32,290 nt of DNA, from positions 1-32,290 of the forward strand of contig JAZSPN010000022.1 in assembly GCA_045537495.1 (NCBI GenBank), given 5' to 3'. The position numbers were made by a program, and so were the translations under genes. This document shows positions 15,072 to 23,368 of the stretch, piece by piece; position 1 is the stretch's first letter; every line of letters starts with the position of its first letter. Under the pieces are notes generated by a model. The model was not told where the DNA came from and made no database searches. It saw nothing but the letters and a program-made list of their open reading frames with translations. This DNA comes from UBA1425 sp045537495 (GTDB lineage: Bacteria; Bacillota; Clostridia; Oscillospirales; Acutalibacteraceae).

Positions 15072-15938
15072 ATGTTTGATGTAATAATAATCGGTGCAGG
15101 TCCTGCGGGGCTTTCTGCGGGAATATATTCCGTCAGAGCAGGTGCCGAAACGCTTGTGATTGCAAAAGACGGCGGGGCCCTCGCAAAGGCACGAAAGGTC
15201 GATAACTATTTCGGAACAAACGGTACTGTCAGCGGCGCGGATTTATTGCAGAATTCAAAGAAGCAGTTTTCCTCACTCGGAGGAGCAATTGTCGATGCAG
15301 AGGTTGTGGCAGTCGATGCTTTTGACGGATTCAAAGTCACGACGACCGCCGGCACATTTGAATCGAAAGCTTTAATTCTTGCTGTCGGCAAAAGTGTGAC
15401 AAAACCCGTCATAAAAGGTGAAGAAGAATTTCTCGGCAGAGGAGTCAGCCGTTGTGCAATTTGTGACGGCTTCTTTTTCAGAAACAAGAAGGTCGGAGTT
15501 ATCGGAAGCGGAGAATATGCAAAGAGCGAAGCAAGACAGCTTTCGGCGTTTACTTCCGACATAACGCTTTTTACAAACGGCATACAGATTGCTGATGACG
15601 GTGAGTTTAACGTTAACGTAAAAAAACTGTCGGAAATTTCGGGAGATACGAAAGTTTCATCGATAATCACGCAAGACGGCGAAATTGTTTCGCTTGACGG
15701 TGTCTTTATTGCGTCAAAAACTCCCGGTGCATTCGAGTTTGCGCTGAAACTCGGAATTGCAACAAAAGACGGTTATATAACCGTCGATGAAAATATGTCG
15801 ACGGCAATCAGGGGTTTATATGCGGCAGGTGACTGTATAGGAGGTCTTAACCAGGTTTCCACGGCAGTCGGAGAGGGTGCGATTGCAGGACAGCGTGCCG
15901 CTGAATTTATTAAAAACGAACGGAGAGAGAAACAATGA
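15072..15938 (+). CDS. Thioredoxin-reductase-like flavoprotein, NADPH motif not recognised
   Basis: A 288-residue pyridine-nucleotide-disulfide oxidoreductase-type protein. The FAD-binding GAGPAG is at 8-13, the redox pair C128/C131 (SRCAICDGFFF) sits where thioredoxin reductases have CATC, and the C-terminal FAD contact GLYAAGDC is near 246-253. In the nucleotide domain the loop is GSGEYA (145-150), but the downstream HRRxxxR motif that reads the NADPH phosphate is absent: the strand continues as DITLFTNGIQ. It could therefore use NADH or ferredoxin, as the clostridial ferredoxin-linked thioredoxin reductases do, or have a dedicated partner. Only a weak ribosome site. Its stop overlaps the next gene by four bases (ATGA), so it is tied to the membrane-protein pair. 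Confidence 0.82.
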   Translation: MFDVIIIGAGPAGLSAGIYSVRAGAETLVIAKDGGALAKARKVDNYFGTNGTVSGADLLQNSKKQFSSLGGAIVDAEVVAVDAFDGFKVTTTAGTFESKALILAVGKSVTKPVIKGEEEFLGRGVSRCAICDGFFFRNKKVGVIGSGEYAKSEARQLSAFTSDITLFTNGIQIADDGEFNVNVKKLSEISGDTKVSSIITQDGEIVSLDGVFIASKTPGAFEFALKLGIATKDGYITVDENMSTAIRGLYAAGDCIGGLNQVSTAVGEGAIAGQRAAEFIKNERREKQ

Positions 15939-17311
15939 CGTTATCAGTATTATTGTTTTCGGTCCTACTCACGGGCATTGCGGTTTCCTACGGTTGGGGC
16001 ATGAGAGGTGCCATTATCGGCGGAGAAAAAGGTGCGATGCTTCCCGGTGCGCTTCTCGGACTGTTTATCGCCAAGCTTTCGGGAATCCCCGTTGTCGAGG
16101 ACAATGCCTTCATCTTTTCCGCCGTGGGATGTCTTGCCATGGGATACGGAGGCTTTGAGCCCTACGCACAGACCATGGAAATGATCATTCGACCGGATTC
16201 CGATATTTGGAATCTGAGGCGCGGCTATACCGGACTTATGCTCAAAGGGGCAAACTGGTTCGGAATTTGCGGTGCTTTTCTCGGAATAAGCTTCGTTGCG
16301 ATGAGCGGAACGGTGTACAAGTGGTTCGAGATAGTGATAATCTGTGCACTTATTCCGTTTATACAGCTTCTCGGAATCAAGATTTTCAATAAGCCCTACG
16401 ACACGGAAAAAGGCTTATATCCCAGGGTTTATTTTTCACGTAACAGCAGAGAGGAGTGGGGAGGCAACTTCCTGACTCTCGTGGCAGTGCTTGCATTAAC
16501 TGCCGTTAAAGGCGACTGGTTTTCGTTCTTTTTCGCACTTACCGGTGTGGTTTCGGGTGCAATCGGCTGGGTTGTCGCAATCTGGCTTTACTACATTACC
16601 TGCCTTCCGAGAAAGAACGGAAAATACATTTTCGGTTACTTCCAGAAAAACGGCTACATCGACAACTGGAAGATAATGGAGTTTACTCTCGGTCTTTTAG
16701 GCGGCTCAGGTCTTTCACTTTATTTCTTCCTTCGCATCAATGCAGTAAGGAAGCTTGCGGTTTCCTATATAACCGACGGTTTATGGAATCCGCTCGGCGA
16801 CGCGGGAAAGCCGATCGCGTGGATCGCCTTTGCACTCGCCGTACTCATGATCGTCCAGTATTTCTTCAAAAAGCTTTCCAACCTCAGAGCCATGGAGCTT
16901 TTGGAAAGAGCCGTGTATTTCGCACTTATTCTTTGCATCAATTTGCTCGGAAGTACATACATGGCACGTCTTACCGTGTTCCTGCTTATTCTCTGGGTTG
17001 CACTTGAAAAGAACATTTTCGACCGCGTCGACAATTGCACGGGAGCGAAATTGATAAAAGTATTCTGTGCCGTGGTTGCCGTTGCGGCATTAATCGGAGA
17101 AATACTTCTTCCCGACGGCTACCCCATGATGGTAAGGCTCGTCATGTACACTTTCTTCTACGTCTTCCTCGAAGCGCTTTATGCGTTCACCAAACCGATT
17201 AAAGATCCGAAAATGAGCTGGTTCGTCAGGACCAGAGGCTATTTCTTTACTCTGTCCTGGTTCCTGGTTTTGTCGGCGGTTATTGTTGTTTCGGCATATT
17301 CGTTGTTTTAA
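15935..17311 (+). CDS. Polytopic membrane protein of unknown function, paralog A
   Basis: A 458-residue protein with roughly 11-13 predicted membrane segments and no family I can name. Three motifs are shared with the following gene: WGMRG (21-25) with GGEKGA (29-34) and LPGA; KGANWFGI (104-111); and a block NGKYIFGYFQKNG...NWKIMEFTLGLLGG at about 228-257. The charged residues R24, E31 and K32 lie in or at the end of the first membrane segment and are identical, at the same residue numbers, in the paralog, so they are probably functional. A central soluble loop (about 150-175) joins the two membrane halves. It overlaps the flavoprotein gene by four bases (RBS GGAGAGA). A transporter or membrane-bound enzyme is possible; nothing in the sequence decides. 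Confidence 0.85.
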   Translation: MTLSVLLFSVLLTGIAVSYGWGMRGAIIGGEKGAMLPGALLGLFIAKLSGIPVVEDNAFIFSAVGCLAMGYGGFEPYAQTMEMIIRPDSDIWNLRRGYTGLMLKGANWFGICGAFLGISFVAMSGTVYKWFEIVIICALIPFIQLLGIKIFNKPYDTEKGLYPRVYFSRNSREEWGGNFLTLVAVLALTAVKGDWFSFFFALTGVVSGAIGWVVAIWLYYITCLPRKNGKYIFGYFQKNGYIDNWKIMEFTLGLLGGSGLSLYFFLRINAVRKLAVSYITDGLWNPLGDAGKPIAWIAFALAVLMIVQYFFKKLSNLRAMELLERAVYFALILCINLLGSTYMARLTVFLLILWVALEKNIFDRVDNCTGAKLIKVFCAVVAVAALIGEILLPDGYPMMVRLVMYTFFYVFLEALYAFTKPIKDPKMSWFVRTRGYFFTLSWFLVLSAVIVVSAYSLF

Positions 17312-17322
17312 GAGGTGAAATT

Positions 17323-18840
17323 ATGTCTATCGGAATGATTATTTTCACAGTGATTCTGGCAACCGTTGCAGGTTCTTACACGTGGGGCATGAGAGGTACG
17401 ATTCTCGGCGGCGAAAAGGGTGCCGTGCTTCCCGGTGCCGCACTCGGTCTTATATTCGCATTTGCGTGTAACTCTCTGCCGGTAAGCTCTCTTTTCGCAA
17501 TTCCCGCAGCGGCAGGCGGTGCCGCCATGTTTTTCGGCGGTGCGCATACATACGGCGAAACCATCGGACTTTCCTACAATAAGGACAAAAAAATCCGTTG
17601 GCACGGCAGAACGGGACTTTTTATAAAAGGTGCAAACTGGTTCGGCATTTTCGGCGGTATCATGGGACTTTGTTTTGCCATGCTGGCAGGCAGATTCAAG
17701 CTTTACGAGATAATCATCTTTGTTGCCCTTCTTCCCGCAGCAAAATGGCTCGGCTTCTTTTTGCTCAATTGGCCGCAGAAGCCTTCCGAGAACAAGTTTC
17801 CGAAATTCTATTTCTCCGTGAAGCGTTTTGAGATCTGGGGCGGAATGTTAATGCTCTGCATTTATATAGCACTTTTTGCCGCCATTAAAAGAGAGTGGTT
17901 CGCGGTAATAATGACGGTTGTCGGATTCGTAAGCGGAGGACTCGGCTTCTTTATCGGCAACCATTTTCAGACAGCAACTTCCGCCGAAAGAGAAGACGGA
18001 AAATATATTCTCGGAGCTCTTCAAAGAAAAGGTTTTGTCGGAAGCTGGAAATTCATGGAATTCACTCTCGGAGCACTGGGCGGACTCGGTACATCACTTT
18101 GTTTCTGCCTTTGCTATGATCGCTTCGTTGTTGATTACGTGGAAGAAATTGCGCTTCACGGCGGCACCTTGGAGCTCATGTCTGAACACAGCTACAATGT
18201 TTTCACTTTTGTCTGGCTGACGCTTCTCTTGCTTTATACGGTCCGTTTTGCAATTCCCGAGCCCAGAAATTACCGTCCCGAGGTAGAGGAAAAATACAGG
18301 TCGGGAGCCATTGCATTAGATAAGTACGAGGATCTGATGGCATATTCATCCGATAAAAAGCCGTCGTCGTTCGTGAAATTTATTTACGGTATCGAGGAAT
18401 ATATTATCTGGCCCGTATTTTGTTACATTCCTTTGTTCCTTGCGTTTTCAGGAAATGTTTTTGCTTCTGAAATTATCAGCTTCTTCCTTGTTTTCTGGCT
18501 CGTTGCGGATAAAGTTATTTTCGACGGTAAACACGGCGATGAAAAAGGTGCATATGTTCTTTGTGCTTTTCTTGCCGTTCTTCCGCTCACGGGACTTGCG
18601 ATTCAGCTGTTTACTTCATATAAGTTCAGTGCATTTGCAACTTTCCTGATGTATTCGGTTTCTTACGAGATAACGGAGCTTTATCTCGGCTTCAACCCCG
18701 CAAAGATGAGAGCACTCAAGAAGGAGCACGGTACTTTTTCGAAAGCTCTTCTTGCGACGAAATCGGGACTTACCGTCAGAGTTTATTCACTTTTCTGTGT
18801 GGCGGTAATGTTAACAATGGGTTATTTCTATTTTGTATAA
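17323..18840 (+). CDS. Polytopic membrane protein of unknown function, paralog B
   Basis: A 505-residue paralog of the preceding protein with the same membrane layout plus a hydrophilic insertion at about 305-355 (EPRNYRPEVEEKYRSG...). The motifs WGMRG (21-25), GGEKGA (29-34), KGANWFGI (102-109) and DGKYILGALQRKG...SWKFMEFTLGALGG (about 225-254) are retained. The C-terminal halves also align (FDGKHGDEKGA in B against FDRVDNCTGAK in A). Divergence outside the motifs is large, so the duplication is old and the two copies probably differ in function or form a heterodimer. The gap to the upstream gene is 11 bases with AGAGGTG before the ATG. No recognised family. Confidence 0.85.
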   Translation: MSIGMIIFTVILATVAGSYTWGMRGTILGGEKGAVLPGAALGLIFAFACNSLPVSSLFAIPAAAGGAAMFFGGAHTYGETIGLSYNKDKKIRWHGRTGLFIKGANWFGIFGGIMGLCFAMLAGRFKLYEIIIFVALLPAAKWLGFFLLNWPQKPSENKFPKFYFSVKRFEIWGGMLMLCIYIALFAAIKREWFAVIMTVVGFVSGGLGFFIGNHFQTATSAEREDGKYILGALQRKGFVGSWKFMEFTLGALGGLGTSLCFCLCYDRFVVDYVEEIALHGGTLELMSEHSYNVFTFVWLTLLLLYTVRFAIPEPRNYRPEVEEKYRSGAIALDKYEDLMAYSSDKKPSSFVKFIYGIEEYIIWPVFCYIPLFLAFSGNVFASEIISFFLVFWLVADKVIFDGKHGDEKGAYVLCAFLAVLPLTGLAIQLFTSYKFSAFATFLMYSVSYEITELYLGFNPAKMRALKKEHGTFSKALLATKSGLTVRVYSLFCVAVMLTMGYFYFV

Positions 18841-18857
18841 AAGAATTGGAGGCAGTC

Positions 18858-19151
18858 ATGAGAAACGATTCAAAGGATTTCAACTGTGATTATTTGTACA
18901 AGGCGGTACTTGCACTCGAAACCATGGACGAGTGCAGAGCCTTTTTCAGCGACCTTTGCACAATTCCGGAGCTTAAATCAATTACGCAAAGACTTCTTAT
19001 CGCCAAAATGCTTACCGATAACTGTGTTTACAGTCAGATTGTGAAAGAAACGGGCGCAAGCACCGCGACGATCAGCAGAGTAAACAGATCACTTGCTTTC
19101 GGTTGCAACGGCTACGAAAAGATTTTTGACAGAATCAAGGAAGAAGAATGA
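18858..19151 (+). CDS. YerC/YecD-family TrpR-like DNA-binding protein
   Basis: A 97-residue cytoplasmic protein of the TrpR-repressor fold. The helix-turn-helix lies at about 50-78: ITQRLLIAKML, then YSQIVKETGASTATISRVNRS, a typical TrpR/YerC recognition helix. The family is common in Firmicutes; its ligand is not known. I use the ATG at 18858 with GGAGG five bases upstream; an in-frame TTG at 18846 precedes the ribosome site and is unlikely. It sits between the membrane-protein pair and the methyltransferase, and the next gene starts inside its last codons (ATGA overlap), so it may regulate this operon. Confidence 0.88.
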   Translation: MRNDSKDFNCDYLYKAVLALETMDECRAFFSDLCTIPELKSITQRLLIAKMLTDNCVYSQIVKETGASTATISRVNRSLAFGCNGYEKIFDRIKEEE

Positions 19152-19897
19152 GCGGCTACGGTATATTTTCTGACTTTTATGACGGCTTAACGGCAAATGT
19201 CAGCTATGATGAAATGTGGGATTTCTACCGTGGATTGCTGGTTTCGTGCGGTATCAAAGACGGCATTTTGCTGGATCTTGCCTGCGGAACGGGCAGCTTA
19301 TCCGAAAGAATGTCCGACAGCGGATACGATGTTATTGCAGTTGACGGCAGTGTAGAGATGCTTTCGCGTGCAAGAGAAAAAATGTGGGAAAAAGGTGTAG
19401 CGCAAAACATACTTTTTCTATGTCAGGACATGCGTGAAATCGACCTTTACGGTACGGTAAGGGGAACAGTCTGTGCACTTGACAGCCTGAATCATCTTGA
19501 TAGTATTGAAGATTTTGAGGCAACCGTTAAGAGGGTTTCGCTTTTTACGGAAAAGGGCGGAGTCTTTCTGTTCGATGTGAATACCCTTTATAAGCACAGG
19601 AATGTTCTTGCCGACAATACGTTTGTTTACGATACGGACGATGTTTACTGTGTGTGGCAGAACGAGCTTTCCGATGACGGTTGCACGGTTGAAATAAATC
19701 TGGATTTTTTTGAATACACCGACGGTGTGTACGAAAGGTACGGCGAAGCGTTTTCTGAACGCGCATACGACCTTGAGGCTATTACGGACATATTAAAAAA
19801 GAACGGTTTTACCGTTAAAAAAATTTATGACGGATTTTCCGAACGAGAAGTTTCGTCGGAAAGTGAAAGAGCAGTTTTTCTTTCAGTTAAAGAATAG
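19148..19897 (+). CDS. Class I SAM-dependent methyltransferase
   Basis: A 249-residue cytoplasmic methyltransferase of the Rossmann (class I) type. The SAM-binding motif I is LLDLACGTGSL (40-50), followed by the acidic end of strand 2 (VIAVDGS, 64-70) and motif II-III residues FLCQDMREIDL. CALDSLNHL follows in the place of the usual post-motif DxLNHL segment. It resembles the small-molecule methyltransferases often annotated only as class I; the substrate is unknown. It starts within the TrpR-like gene (overlap of four bases), and 15 bases separate it from the ABC permease. Confidence 0.85.
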   Translation: MSGYGIFSDFYDGLTANVSYDEMWDFYRGLLVSCGIKDGILLDLACGTGSLSERMSDSGYDVIAVDGSVEMLSRAREKMWEKGVAQNILFLCQDMREIDLYGTVRGTVCALDSLNHLDSIEDFEATVKRVSLFTEKGGVFLFDVNTLYKHRNVLADNTFVYDTDDVYCVWQNELSDDGCTVEINLDFFEYTDGVYERYGEAFSERAYDLEAITDILKKNGFTVKKIYDGFSEREVSSESERAVFLSVKE

Positions 19898-19912
19898 GAG
19901 GAGTATTACGGC

Positions 19913-20788
19913 ATGGCAGATCAGTTACAAGGCACTTCTAAGCGTATGCTGAAAACGGTTATTGAACCCAACGGCAGGAATTCTCAGTATTGGAAAGATA
20001 TATGGAGATACCGTGAACTCGCCTTAAATCTTGCAAAAAGGGATATAACGGTAAGATATAAGCAGACGATTATCGGACTCGGTTGGTCTATTATCAATCC
20101 CGTAGTCAATATGCTTATCATGTCGTTTATTTTCGGCAACGTTGCAAATCTCGCATCAGACGGTGATGCACCGTATTCGATAATGGTTTATGCGGGTATA
20201 ATTCCCTGGACACTTTTTTCAAAGAATCTGACGATTACATCTTCGACGTTTGTTTCCAGTGCCGCTCTGATGAAAAAGGTTTATTTCCCGAGAATCATTT
20301 CTCCGATAGGAGCTTCTCTGGCGGCAATCATAGATTCTCTGATTTCATTTGTTGTTTTACTTCTTATAATTCTCATAAGCTTCTTTACCAGCGGATTCAC
20401 TCCCAGCTGGAGGCTGATTCTTGCACCGTTATTTTTCGTTTTTCCGATCGTTCTCGGATTTTCTGTCGGCTTGTTTTTGTCACCGTACAACATAAGATTC
20501 CGTGACCTTAAGCAGGCAATACCTTTCCTCGTTCATGTAGGACAGTATGTTACTCCCGTAGCATATTCCTTCACCGTAGCGGTCGAGTCAGTTCCTGAAA
20601 AACTGCGTTTCATTTATTCACTCAATCCCGTTGCCGGAGTTGTTAATGCGGTCCGCTGGTGCATTATTCCCACCAACGATTTTCATTGGCCGTCATTCAT
20701 TTCGGCACTGGTATGTATCGCCGTTTTCCTCCCTCTCGGAATCAAAGCGTTCCGTAAGGGCGAACGTACTTTCGTTGACCTTGTTTAA
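19913..20788 (+). CDS. ABC-2 type glycan exporter permease (Wzm/TagG-like)
   Basis: A 291-residue membrane subunit of an ABC-2 polysaccharide or polyol-phosphate exporter. The N-terminal amphipathic segment YRELALNLAKRDITVRYKQT (about 40-59) and the following GLGWSIINPV are characteristic of Wzm/TagG/RfbA permeases. About six membrane helices follow, with the conserved NIRFRDLKQAIPFLVHVGQYVTPV segment before the last two. It works with the next gene to export an undecaprenyl-linked glycan or wall teichoic-acid-like polymer. GGAGGAG lies before the ATG. Confidence 0.92.
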   Translation: MADQLQGTSKRMLKTVIEPNGRNSQYWKDIWRYRELALNLAKRDITVRYKQTIIGLGWSIINPVVNMLIMSFIFGNVANLASDGDAPYSIMVYAGIIPWTLFSKNLTITSSTFVSSAALMKKVYFPRIISPIGASLAAIIDSLISFVVLLLIILISFFTSGFTPSWRLILAPLFFVFPIVLGFSVGLFLSPYNIRFRDLKQAIPFLVHVGQYVTPVAYSFTVAVESVPEKLRFIYSLNPVAGVVNAVRWCIIPTNDFHWPSFISALVCIAVFLPLGIKAFRKGERTFVDLV

Positions 20789-20812
20789 AAAGAGAAGGAG
20801 GATTGTGCAAAT

Positions 20813-22099
20813 ATGAGTAATAAGGACGAAAGACCGATAGTTATCAAGGTTAACAATATCGGTAAAAAATACGTGATAAAAAACATCAAGGATTATCCGG
20901 TTGACGGGTCCGGGATGGACAAATTAAAGTACCGAATCAATAAATATGACAAAAACGACTTTTGGGCGCTCAAGGATATTTCGTTCGAAGTACGTCAGGG
21001 TGACCGATTGGCAATTGTCGGCAGAAACGGTGCAGGCAAGTCGACTCTTCTGAAGCTCATTTCGAGAATTACGGAGCCGACCGAAGGCTCAATCGAATAT
21101 TACGGAATCATTGCCGCCATGCTCGAGGTCGGAACCGGCTTTAATCCCGAACTTACTGGACGTGAAAACGTTTACCTTAACGGTGCCATTCTCGGCATGA
21201 GCAAGGAAGACGTGGACAGACGCTTCGACGGCATCGTTGAATTTTCCGAAATAGGACAGTTTATCGACACTCCCGTAAAAAGATATTCAAGCGGTATGAT
21301 GGTAAGGCTTGCGTTTGCAGTTGCCTCGACGCTTGATCCCGACATTCTCATTGTCGACGAAGTTCTTTCCGTCGGCGACATGAAATTCAGGGAAAAATGC
21401 CTTAACCGTATGTCCGATATAGCAAGATCGGGCAAGACGATACTTTGTGTCAGTCACGTCATGAACATTGTCAGAGGACTTTGCAACAGAGCAATCGTGC
21501 TTGAACACGGTAAGATGATTTATGAAGGTAATGTCGAAGAAGCCATCAAGCTTTATAACGGCATTTACGAAACCGTCAGAGTCGGACACCGAGATCTTTC
21601 AGAGGTGCCCAGAACACGCGGATATAAGCTTGACAAGCTTGTGTTGCAGTCTGTCGATGTGCTTGACAACGATGAGTGCGTTTATAACTGGGATGAGCCG
21701 ATCAAGTTCGTTTTCAGAACGAAGGCGCTTGTCGATATAGATAATATCAATCTCCGAGTGAGATTCGGCAGAGATGACGGTGCCTCTGCGGCGACAGCTT
21801 TCGTTACAATGAATGAATCCTTCAAGGAAGGCGAATTTAAGGATATAACCGTTACCATTCACAAGCATAATCTTGCACCCGGAGATTACAAGGTAAGTCT
21901 TACACTTACAAAAGGATCCGTTTTCGACAATTACGACAATATTGATGCCGTTGAACCCGAGGCGTTCTTCGTTTCGGTATTGAATGTCGGTAATGACAAG
22001 GAAAATAAAGTCGAAGACGATGCCGGAAGAATGTGGGCGGATTCATGGGGAAGAAGCCGTATTATGGACGTTTCGCATGAATCTGAAATCGTAGAATAA
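20813..22099 (+). CDS. ABC exporter ATP-binding protein with C-terminal glycan-binding-like domain (Wzt-like)
   Basis: A 428-residue ATPase. Walker A GRNGAGKS is at 70-77, the signature YSSGMMVRLAFAVAS begins at 158, Walker B ILIVDE at 178-183, and the switch His is H215 (CVSH). The Walker A region is preceded by the long N-terminal extension typical of Wzt/TagH proteins. After the ATPase (about 245 onwards), residues 260-400 form a beta-rich domain (KLVLQSVDVLDNDECVY...) like the carbohydrate-binding C-terminal domain of Wzt, which binds the capped end of the exported polymer. GGAGG stands before the ATG. The permease gene lies 24 bases upstream. Confidence 0.92.
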   Translation: MSNKDERPIVIKVNNIGKKYVIKNIKDYPVDGSGMDKLKYRINKYDKNDFWALKDISFEVRQGDRLAIVGRNGAGKSTLLKLISRITEPTEGSIEYYGIIAAMLEVGTGFNPELTGRENVYLNGAILGMSKEDVDRRFDGIVEFSEIGQFIDTPVKRYSSGMMVRLAFAVASTLDPDILIVDEVLSVGDMKFREKCLNRMSDIARSGKTILCVSHVMNIVRGLCNRAIVLEHGKMIYEGNVEEAIKLYNGIYETVRVGHRDLSEVPRTRGYKLDKLVLQSVDVLDNDECVYNWDEPIKFVFRTKALVDIDNINLRVRFGRDDGASAATAFVTMNESFKEGEFKDITVTIHKHNLAPGDYKVSLTLTKGSVFDNYDNIDAVEPEAFFVSVLNVGNDKENKVEDDAGRMWADSWGRSRIMDVSHESEIVE

Positions 22100-22115
22100 T
22101 GTAAAGGAAAGACGT

Positions 22116-23312
22116 ATGGAGAAATTTGCTTTTTACTTTCACGGAGGAAGCGGTAACCGAGGCTGTGAGGCCATAGTAACCGCTACATCTGCCATGCTCA
22201 AAAAGTATTGCAGTGACTGCTTTGTGCGTCTTTATTCCATGGCGAAAGAACAAGACGATAAGAGCGGATACAAGGACGTATCTTCCGTCGAGAACATGAT
22301 GCTCGAAGATAAATCCGGTGAGCTCATCAGCTTCTTCGACAAGGTGAAAATTAAACTTTTGTCAAAAAAGTCAGCTCATGAAGCCGATGAATACTTTTAT
22401 TCGAAGCTTTTTAAATCTCTTCCCCTTGAAGAAGACGGAGTTTTTCTTTCGATTGGCGGAGACAATTACTGCTACGGAGAAAACAATATTTTTTATGCTT
22501 TCCACGAGGTCCTGAAAAAGCTCGGCAAAAAAACCGTTCTCTGGGGTTGTTCGCTCGATGAAAGTTCTTTCTCACACTACAACGAGAAGGATCTTCGCAA
22601 GTACGACTGGATTTTTGCCCGGGAAAGCGAAACTTATGAACTGTTGAAATCAAAGGGCTTTTCGAATATTTATCTTTATCCCGATCCGGCATTCACTCTC
22701 GAAACGGAGTATCTGCCCTTGCCCGAAGGATTCAGGGAAGGGAAGACCGTCGGAATCAATGCGAGTCCTCTTGTTTTCAGGTATGAGAGTGAACAGTCCA
22801 AGGGGCTCGGAATGAAGTCGTACGAAAAACTTGTTGAGTATATTTTAAACGAAACGGATAATTCCGTGCTGCTTATTCCTCATGTTTTTTGGAAATCCAA
22901 CGATGACAGAGAGCCGCTTTTGAAGCTGTATGAAAAGTACAGAGAATCAGGCAGGGTTTTGATGCTCGACGAAGAGTATTCGGCCAAGCAGATTAAAGGC
23001 TTTATAGCAAGGTGCAGAGCTTTTATCGGTGCAAGAACACATTCTACGATTGCCGCTTACTCATCGGGAGTGCCGACGCTTGTACTCGGATACAGCGTAA
23101 AATCCGTTAATATTGCAAAGGATCTTTTCGGCAAAACAGACGGTTTTGTTGTCCCGATTGATGAACTGAGCGATGAAAACGGTCTTGCAAATGCGTTTTC
23201 CGAATTACTCAAAAACGAAGCGCTTCACAGAAAAACTCTCTCTGATCTGATGCCGTCGTATATTGAAAAAGCTTTTTCGGCGGGTGAAAAGTTAAAGGAA
23301 CTCACAAAGTAA
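22116..23312 (+). CDS. Polysaccharide pyruvyl transferase family protein
   Basis: A 398-residue cytoplasmic enzyme of PF04230 (CsaB/WcaK-like), which transfers pyruvate from PEP to a sugar of a cell-surface glycan. The N-terminal GNxG-type loop FHGGSGNRGCEAI (8-20), the LSIGGDNYCYG region near 110-120 and the C-terminal GARTHSTIAAYSSGVP (about 305-320), which holds the conserved substrate-binding RxH and SxGVP, all fit. The gene starts 16 bases after the ATPase and is the last gene before the pyrH promoter. Pyruvyl ketal groups on wall glycans anchor SLH proteins in other Gram-positives; whether that occurs here is inference. Confidence 0.85.
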   Translation: MEKFAFYFHGGSGNRGCEAIVTATSAMLKKYCSDCFVRLYSMAKEQDDKSGYKDVSSVENMMLEDKSGELISFFDKVKIKLLSKKSAHEADEYFYSKLFKSLPLEEDGVFLSIGGDNYCYGENNIFYAFHEVLKKLGKKTVLWGCSLDESSFSHYNEKDLRKYDWIFARESETYELLKSKGFSNIYLYPDPAFTLETEYLPLPEGFREGKTVGINASPLVFRYESEQSKGLGMKSYEKLVEYILNETDNSVLLIPHVFWKSNDDREPLLKLYEKYRESGRVLMLDEEYSAKQIKGFIARCRAFIGARTHSTIAAYSSGVPTLVLGYSVKSVNIAKDLFGKTDGFVVPIDELSDENGLANAFSELLKNEALHRKTLSDLMPSYIEKAFSAGEKLKELTK

Positions 23313-23320
23313 AAAAATTC

Positions 23321-23349
23321 TTTACATAACGTGAAATTTGTTGTAATAT
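23321..23349 (+). promoter_or_regulatory. Promoter of the pyrH-ispG operon
   Basis: TTTACA (23321-23326) and TAATAT (23344-23349) are separated by 17 bases and lie 20 bases before the pyrH ATG. No terminator hairpin lies before it. Confidence 0.6.
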
Positions 23350-23368
23350 TATTGAAGGAGTTGAGGAT

